Source of the DNA: Pseudoalteromonas sp. UG3-2
GTDB taxonomy: Bacteria; Pseudomonadota; Gammaproteobacteria; Enterobacterales; Alteromonadaceae
Direction of reading: 5' to 3'
DNA: 64,000 nt
Assembly (NCBI RefSeq): GCF_037120705.1
Contig: NZ_JAWLJU010000002.1
Coordinates: forward strand, 1,798,001 to 1,862,000
Shown here: positions 59,022 to 64,000 of the stretch, piece after piece
Layout of the letters: every line of letters starts with the position of its first letter
Position numbering within the stretch: position 1 is the stretch's first letter
Position numbers and translations under genes: made by a program
The notes under the pieces: model-generated
Database searches by the model: none
Told to the model about the DNA's origin: nothing
The model's input: only the letters and a program-made list of their open reading frames with translations

Positions 59022-59162
59022 ATGAAATTCTTACTCCCCTTCTTAAGCGCGCTATTAAGCGCCACCGCAAGCGCCAACCCGAGCGAAATAGAACTACCCG
59101 AAGTGATTGACCCCAGTGCAAAATGGCTGAGCCCAGTTAAAGAGTGTCTGAAATCGCACTGA
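59022..59162 (+). CDS. 46-residue exported peptide, unknown
   Basis: An ATG at 59022 opens 46 codons to TGA 59160-59162. The first 19 residues (MKFLLPFLSALLSATASAN) form a clean Sec signal peptide with an ASA cleavage site. The mature part would be about 28 residues (NPSEIELPEVIDP ... VKECLKSH) with one cysteine. A short hairpin with a T-run follows at 59169-59188. Upstream sequence is A-rich but has no strong ribosome-binding site. No family is recognised. Confidence 0.5.
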   Translation: MKFLLPFLSALLSATASANPSEIELPEVIDPSAKWLSPVKECLKSH

Positions 59163-59168
59163 GAAATA

Positions 59169-59188
59169 GCGCTACCAGCGCAATTTTT
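59169..59188 (+). terminator. Small terminator-like hairpin
   Basis: GCGCT-ACC-AGCGC followed by AATTTTTT, just after the 46-residue ORF. The stem is only 5 bp. Confidence 0.45.
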
Positions 59189-59284
59189 TAACGCTTTGCC
59201 ATTCGAAGATTGCTTTATGCTGCGGATAAGTTTGCAATTGCTAAGCGATATCTCTCCATGGATTTAACAACAGGCATCTCGTGT

Positions 59285-61423
59285 TTAGCGTTCATTTAGC
59301 GTAAACGCGAGCTTGCGTTCTTTTTCATTCACCCGCTGCAGCGTCACGCTCACTTGCTGACCCAGTTTAATACTGCTGTCGTGACTATGTAATTGTTGTC
59401 TTTGAGCATCAAATTCGTATGCGCCGTTGTTTAGTGATTCGATAGCCACTAAGCCTTCAACGCCGGTTTCTGCTAATTCGACGAAAAAGCCAAAGCTGGT
59501 CACGCCTGATACCGTGGCAGAAAACGTCTGGCCAACAAATGGCTTCATATACTGACATTTCAGCGCAGCTTCAACTTCACGGCTGATCTCTTCTGCTTTG
59601 CGTGATTGCAATGAGCAATGCGTACTTAGCTTTTCTAGTTGCTCTTTAGAGTATGGGTATGCTTTTTTATTGAATGCGTTTACTTTGAGCTTATCAGCAG
59701 TTAAAAAGCTCAATACCTTAGCTATCATGCCATTGCTGTTGTTTTGTATTTTTGCCCGGATCGCTCGGTGAGTGAGCAAGTCAGGGTAACGGCGGATTGG
59801 CGAAGTAAAATGTGCATACGCTTGATACGCTAAGCCAAAGTGCCCTTTATTTTCCAACGAATACTCCGCCTGACTTTGTGAGCGCAGCAATAACATGTTA
59901 AGCACCTCTTTATCTGAGCGATGCTGTACTTGCTGCAACAACGTATTATAGTCTTGCGGCGTCGGTTGCTCTGCGCCTTTTAGCGTTAACCCCTTGTCAG
60001 ACAGTAAGGTTTTCAAAGAGGCCAACTTTTTACTTTGCGGTCCGCTATGGACTCGAAACATCGCAGGGATCTTTTGCTGCGCCAGAAAGCTCGCCGTAGA
60101 TATATTTGCAGCCAGCATAAACTCTTCAATCATACGATGGGCGTCGTTTCTCACCACGGGTTTTATGGCGGTAATACTGCCATGCTTGTTGAGTTCTAAT
60201 TTGCGCTCTATGGTCTCAAACTCAATTGCTCCTCGCTGTTTGCGCGCCTTTTTCAGCACTCGGTAAAGTGCATGGAGGTTCTTTATCTGCGGACGCATTT
60301 TCTCAGCCGACTTAGCCCTTGTTTGACGTTTAGTCAGTACTTGATTTGCTTGCCCGTAAGTAAGCCGCGCGTGCGATTGTATCACCCCTTCAGTAAAGAA
60401 TGATTGAGTAATTTCACCGTCTTCACTGATGGTCATATCGCATACTATCGCCAGACGGTCTTGGTGTGGATTAAGCGAACACAGCCCATTGGATAAGGAT
60501 TCGGGCAACATGGGAGTGACTAAGCCAGGACAGTAAATCGAGGTTGCGCGGGTTTGCGCTTCAACATCAAGCATATCCTCTGGTTTTACATAATGCGATA
60601 CATCCGCAATGGCAACTAATAGCCGCCAACCACCGAGTTCATTGCGCTCGCAATACACCGCATCATCAAAATCTTTTGCATCTTCGCCATCTATGGTTAC
60701 GAACGGAGTATCTCGATAATCGATTCGTCCCGCTTTATCGTGCTCTGCCACTTCATTTCCGAGGTTTTGCGCGTGAGCGAGTAACTCATTCGTCCATGTA
60801 TGATTGGCTCCATGGCGTAATAAGGCAAGTTTAGTCGCTAACCCAGAACTATTTGCTTTACCAATCACCTTTTCAACTTCTACTAAGCCTGAACGACGAT
60901 GGTTAGGATAGTGGGTAATTTTACAATGAACATACTGTCCTAAGGTAGCAGCCGTAAAAGAGCGCTTATCCACGGTTAAGCGGTGATGAATTCTACTGTC
61001 ATCCGCGGCCAAATAGGCTTCACCGCCACGCTGTTTTAATACACCGACAATATGCGTGGTTTTATGCTCCATCACTTTAACTAGCTTATGACATGACTTT
61101 TTTGCTGCGATTGGTGATTTAAGTACTTGTACAACATCACCGTGAAATACATGCTTGAGTTGATTTTGTGGCAAGAACAAGTCTTTTTGGTCGCTGTGGT
61201 ATTTTACAAATCCGTAACCGTCGCGGTGGAGGCTCACGACTCCTGTTACTAACTTTGTTTTATCAACCACTTGGTAACCATTGGTGGCATCAAAAAACAG
61301 TTGACCATCGCGCTCCATGGCACGCAAACGCCTTCTTAGCGCTTCTTTATCTGTTGCGGAGTATAACTTTAAAGCTTGAGCTATCTGCTCTCGGTTCAGG
61401 TGTTTTTTTACGCCGGCCAGCAC
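59285..61423 (-). CDS. Second RNase R-type (RNB) exoribonuclease, start uncertain
   Basis: A VacB/RNase II superfamily protein, at least 712 residues, paralogous to rnr at 8.8-11.2 kb. It has RRRLRAMERDGQLFF, a cold-shock-like domain (GVVSLHRDGYGFVKYH), the catalytic TIDGEDAKDFDDAVYC, HFTSPIRRYPDLLTHR, and an S1 domain (ATVSGVTSFGFFVELAETG). It lacks the Lys-rich tail. The coordinates begin at a GTG (61423), but in-frame codons upstream encode YDNPIPGREYIIK, homologous to RNase R residues before this point, so the true start is upstream and not an obvious ATG. It lies downstream of a cold-shock gene on the same strand. Confidence 0.85.
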   Translation of the reverse strand: MLAGVKKHLNREQIAQALKLYSATDKEALRRRLRAMERDGQLFFDATNGYQVVDKTKLVTGVVSLHRDGYGFVKYHSDQKDLFLPQNQLKHVFHGDVVQVLKSPIAAKKSCHKLVKVMEHKTTHIVGVLKQRGGEAYLAADDSRIHHRLTVDKRSFTAATLGQYVHCKITHYPNHRRSGLVEVEKVIGKANSSGLATKLALLRHGANHTWTNELLAHAQNLGNEVAEHDKAGRIDYRDTPFVTIDGEDAKDFDDAVYCERNELGGWRLLVAIADVSHYVKPEDMLDVEAQTRATSIYCPGLVTPMLPESLSNGLCSLNPHQDRLAIVCDMTISEDGEITQSFFTEGVIQSHARLTYGQANQVLTKRQTRAKSAEKMRPQIKNLHALYRVLKKARKQRGAIEFETIERKLELNKHGSITAIKPVVRNDAHRMIEEFMLAANISTASFLAQQKIPAMFRVHSGPQSKKLASLKTLLSDKGLTLKGAEQPTPQDYNTLLQQVQHRSDKEVLNMLLLRSQSQAEYSLENKGHFGLAYQAYAHFTSPIRRYPDLLTHRAIRAKIQNNSNGMIAKVLSFLTADKLKVNAFNKKAYPYSKEQLEKLSTHCSLQSRKAEEISREVEAALKCQYMKPFVGQTFSATVSGVTSFGFFVELAETGVEGLVAIESLNNGAYEFDAQRQQLHSHDSSIKLGQQVSVTLQRVNEKERKLAFTLNER

Positions 61424-61643
61424 TTTGATGATGTACTCGCGGCCAGGAATGGGGTTGTCGTAATGATTGTTTGATGAATTAATTGTTGGATTTAAAATAA
61501 TTATTTTCTCTTTTTTCGCCCATCGTTTCCCGTTGTTATTTTGAAATTAAGTACAGCAGATGCTTAATCTGTTTTGGTAAATTGATGAGACAGTAGGTAT
61601 GTGTGTTGGCGTATAAAACGCTTAGTTTTGTCACAGTAGGAAG

Positions 61644-61675
61644 CTACTTGTTCAGCGTAATAACTGAACAAGTAG
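61644..61675. repeat. Perfect 12-bp inverted repeat between the cold-shock gene and the RNB gene
   Basis: CTACTTGTTCAG and its exact complement around an 8-nt loop. There is no T-run on either strand, so an operator or an mRNA processing/attenuation hairpin is likelier than a simple terminator. Confidence 0.65.
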
Positions 61676-61738
61676 GAAAGAATGCAGCAATATTAAATGC
61701 TTAAAAGCAATTCGCTTAATTCAGTGGGTTACTATAAG

Positions 61739-61948
61739 TTATATGCAGACAATATTTTCAGCTTGTGGGCCTTTTGCGCCTTGGGTCAGTGTAAACTGAA
61801 CATTTTGCCCTTCAGCCAGCGTTTTAAAGCCATCGCCAGCAATCGCGCTAAAGTGAGCAAAAACATCTGGACCAGACGTTTGTGAAATAAAGCCAAAGCC
61901 TTTTGACTCGTTAAACCATTTTACTGAACCGGTTGCGGTAGTAGACAT
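61739..61948 (-). CDS. Cold-shock domain protein (CspA family)
   Basis: A 69-residue single cold-shock domain, an RNA/ssDNA-binding chaperone. RNP-1 is SKGFGFIS and RNP-2 is DVFAHFSAI, after the N-terminal TGSVKWFNE. The C-terminal GPQAENIV is typical. The gene has a long leader (about 160 bases), as in cold-inducible csp genes. The RNB exoribonuclease gene follows on the same strand, which suggests a cold-related RNA metabolism pair. Confidence 0.95.
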   Translation of the reverse strand: MSTTATGSVKWFNESKGFGFISQTSGPDVFAHFSAIAGDGFKTLAEGQNVQFTLTQGAKGPQAENIVCI

Positions 61949-62317
61949 AATAGATATCCTAGATAAAAAATGAGTGACCTGAGATCAGGTAGTAAAGCAA
62001 GAAGAAAACAAAATTTAGCTGAAGATATCGCGAGGAACTACTATGAAGCAACGAGGTATGAACATATAAACTTGGCTTTCTGAAGCCGTGCACACAGACT
62101 ACTCTGATAGTTTATACAATGCAAACTTATTTCTTAGATTATTTTTTAGTCTTAATGGCGTAGTGGTCAAAGTGAGTTTGCATTTAATGAAGCCAAACCT
62201 CTTTTTAAAAAAGCTCGAGCATCGAGGTAAATTGGCCGCCTATGTGGGTTAGCTGCCGCGACCATGAGGTAATTTTAGACCGCTAGCAACGGCCGCGGCA
62301 GATTGAGTAAGGCACAA
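61949..62317 (-). other. Long leader region of the cold-shock gene
   Basis: No coding sequence is recognised. On the minus strand, A/T-rich promoter-like sequence (TTTGCATTGTATAAACTAT) at about 62111-62129 would give a leader of roughly 160 bases, as in csp genes whose leader controls cold translation. Near 62253-62301 an inverted repeat CTGCCGCG/CGCGGCAG with a 33-base loop lies close to the flavoprotein stop. Confidence 0.4.
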
Positions 62318-63505
62318 TTAACAAGCCTGCCCACAGGCCCAGCCACAACTCCACGCATACTGGAAGTTATAACCGCCGAGCCAACCGGTTACATCGGTGA
62401 CCTCACCAATAAAATACAGGCCTTTTTGCTTTTTGGCTTCAAAGGTTTTTGAGCTTAATTCGTCCGTATCCACACCACCTAAGGTGACTTCTGCGGTTCT
62501 GTAGCCTTCAGTGCCATTGGGCTTTATTTGCCATTGCGTGAGTGTTGTTGCTAGTAGGTCGATTTCGCTGTGGCTAAGCTGATTGGCATTTTTATCTGGG
62601 ATACTGCCGTCGTTAATCAGCGCTTCAATAAAACGCTTAGGCAGCAAGGTGCAAAGTAGGTTCTTTAAGCTCTTTTGCCCTTGTTCAGTTCGCCACTGAT
62701 GCAATTGCTCTGCAACATTCATATCAGGAAGTAAGTTAATACTAACATACTCTCCTGCTTCCCAGAATGAGCTGATTTGCAAAATCGAAGGACCAGAAAG
62801 TCCGCGGTGGGTAAATAAGATATTTTCTCGAAATTGCACTCCGCTTTCGCTAGTAACTAGACTGTCGATGCTGATCCCCGATAAGCCATCAAAGCGTGTT
62901 TTGTCGTGCTCATGCAGGGTAAAGGGCACTAACGCCGCGGTGGTAGGTAACACGCTTAAGCCAAATTGCTCGGCAATCTTATACCCTATTGGTGTGGCGC
63001 CGAGTTTTGGCATCGTTAATCCCCCGGAGGCAACCACCAAGGACTCACAATTAAAGCGTTGGGTATTGGTGTTAATCAGATATCGGCCGTCTTCTGTTTG
63101 CTCTACTGACACAACTTCTTGGCGCAGGTGAACATCCACCCCGGCCCACTGGCATTCAGTCAGTAAAATATCAACAATATCTTGCGCGCTATTATCACAA
63201 AACAGCTGTCCGAGTGTTTTGTGGTGATATTGCAACCCGTGTCGCTCTACTAGCTCGATAAAATCATGTTGGCTGTAGCGACTGAGACACGACTTCACAA
63301 AGTGGGGGTTTTTACACAGGTAATTACTCGGCGACGCGTTTTCATTAGTAAAGTTACAGCGCCCGCCGCCACTAATAAGAATTTTACGGCCAGGCTTTTT
63401 ACCCATATCGACAACCGCCACCTTGCGGCCGCGATAGCCCGCTTGTGCTGCACACATTAGCCCCGCGGCGCCTGCGCCAATAACAACGACATCTAGCTGC
63501 TGCAT
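62318..63505 (-). CDS. YhiN/HI0933-family flavoprotein
   Basis: A 395-residue NAD(P)/FAD-dependent oxidoreductase-like protein of the HI0933 family. The N-terminal dinucleotide fold is VVVIGAGAAGLMCAAQA, then the family signature KKPGRKILISGGGRCNFTN, and at the C-terminus YFIGEVTDVTGWLGGYNFQYAWSCGWACG. The biochemical role is unknown. The frame is open from 63526, but the ATG at 63505 (MQQLDVVVIGAG) matches homologs. Confidence 0.88.
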   Translation of the reverse strand: MQQLDVVVIGAGAAGLMCAAQAGYRGRKVAVVDMGKKPGRKILISGGGRCNFTNENASPSNYLCKNPHFVKSCLSRYSQHDFIELVERHGLQYHHKTLGQLFCDNSAQDIVDILLTECQWAGVDVHLRQEVVSVEQTEDGRYLINTNTQRFNCESLVVASGGLTMPKLGATPIGYKIAEQFGLSVLPTTAALVPFTLHEHDKTRFDGLSGISIDSLVTSESGVQFRENILFTHRGLSGPSILQISSFWEAGEYVSINLLPDMNVAEQLHQWRTEQGQKSLKNLLCTLLPKRFIEALINDGSIPDKNANQLSHSEIDLLATTLTQWQIKPNGTEGYRTAEVTLGGVDTDELSSKTFEAKKQKGLYFIGEVTDVTGWLGGYNFQYAWSCGWACGQAC

Positions 63506-63526
63506 ATATCTATTCTCACCACCCAC

Positions 63527-64000
63527 TATTATTTGGCCCCTTGCCTACCAGTGCCGTTTTGATGTCGTGATTTTAAAAAAGCTAACCACTGACTAAATAG
63601 GCATCCGCTACAAGAATGAAAGCAAAGGCGAATTATACCCAGATAATGCCATAATTCACAGCAAGCCCTCTGCTGCAACGTGTTATTTACAACCGCCAAG
63701 ATGTAAAAATAATTAACACTATAGAAAGTTTCAATGTCACAAAAGCAGCCATTAACAACTAAATTAAAAATAAAAAGCAGCACTTTATAATTAACTTATT
63801 GAAAGGTGCTTGGAGATTTTTAGGCATAAAGCTCTATTCAATCAATTTTGTTTACAGTCATTTACATTGTAATAAAAACTTACTCACACTGCCACCAAAA
63901 TGAAACTTATCCATTTTATTCAACAACTTAAAAAATATTACGAGCCATTTATACATCTCCATATAACCAAATCATTAGTGCAAATAACAAAACAGCGCTT
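63527..64000. other. AT-rich terminal stretch without a recognised gene
   Basis: No frame here resembles a protein family; the longest one (63529-63783, minus) has random-looking composition. The stretch probably contains the promoter of the flavoprotein gene and the beginning of the next intergenic region. No RNA or repeat is recognised. Confidence 0.4.

Noticed and set aside
63529..63783. 84-codon minus-strand frame
   Set aside because: It lies in AT-rich intergenic DNA, has no family resemblance, and its composition looks random.

Overview
The window is a chromosomal segment of a Gram-negative gammaproteobacterium. The gene set (EF-P with EpmA/EpmB, DsbD, RNase R/RlmB, GroESL with FxsA, AccB/AccC/AroQ, Gmk/RpoZ/SpoT, AsnA/AsnC) and moderate G+C content suggest a marine Alteromonadales member, perhaps Pseudoalteromonas-like. 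This assignment is an inference from protein resemblance, not a computed phylogeny.

Layout. 1-3.6 kb: 2-aminoethylphosphonate (AEP) catabolism, with the C-terminal end of an aminophosphonate FAD oxidoreductase, the GntR/UTRA regulator PhnR, a HEPN-like orphan and the transaminase PhnW. A palindromic operator lies just upstream of phnW, and the 3' end of phnW is tandemly duplicated with REP-like hairpins. 3.7-8.0 kb: galE, a periplasmic beta-propeller-like protein, prkB, yjjX and yjjG. 8.0-18.4 kb: rnr-rlmB, a hybrid sensor kinase, a DesK/DesR-like two-component pair, a DMT exporter, GDPD and a chemoreceptor. 18.4-21.0 kb: epmA-efp and divergent epmB, the complete set for making EF-P and beta-lysylating it apart from the hydroxylase. 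21-30 kb: small proteins, a DUF3016 protein, groESL with a sigma-32 promoter, fxsA, cutA-dsbD, aroQ-accB-accC.

30.2-38.1 kb is the accessory part. A single promoter precedes three exact-length 125-bp tandem repeats. Each repeat starts with the first 19 nt of the tRNA-Ile2(CAU) gene that closes the array. Next come a decayed discoidin-domain gene and an AT-rich four-gene cluster on the minus strand. This cluster encodes two lipoproteins and two Sec-exported proteins, with a shared, apparently undescribed Cys-containing repeat and a shared C-terminal domain. A small divergent AraC-type regulator flanks it.

38.4-64 kb: dabAB (inorganic carbon uptake) with a divergent LysR regulator, fapA, ridA, spoT, rpoZ, gmk, the divergent asnA/asnC pair, trmH-recG and a tetR-RND efflux operon with a perfect 41-bp inverted repeat over its promoter. 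A 46-residue exported peptide follows, then a second RNase R-type exoribonuclease whose start codon is unclear, next to a cold-shock gene with a long leader, and a YhiN-type flavoprotein.

The strongest candidates for something undescribed are the tRNA-headed repeat array at 30.2-30.7 kb and the envelope protein cluster at 32.0-37.4 kb.
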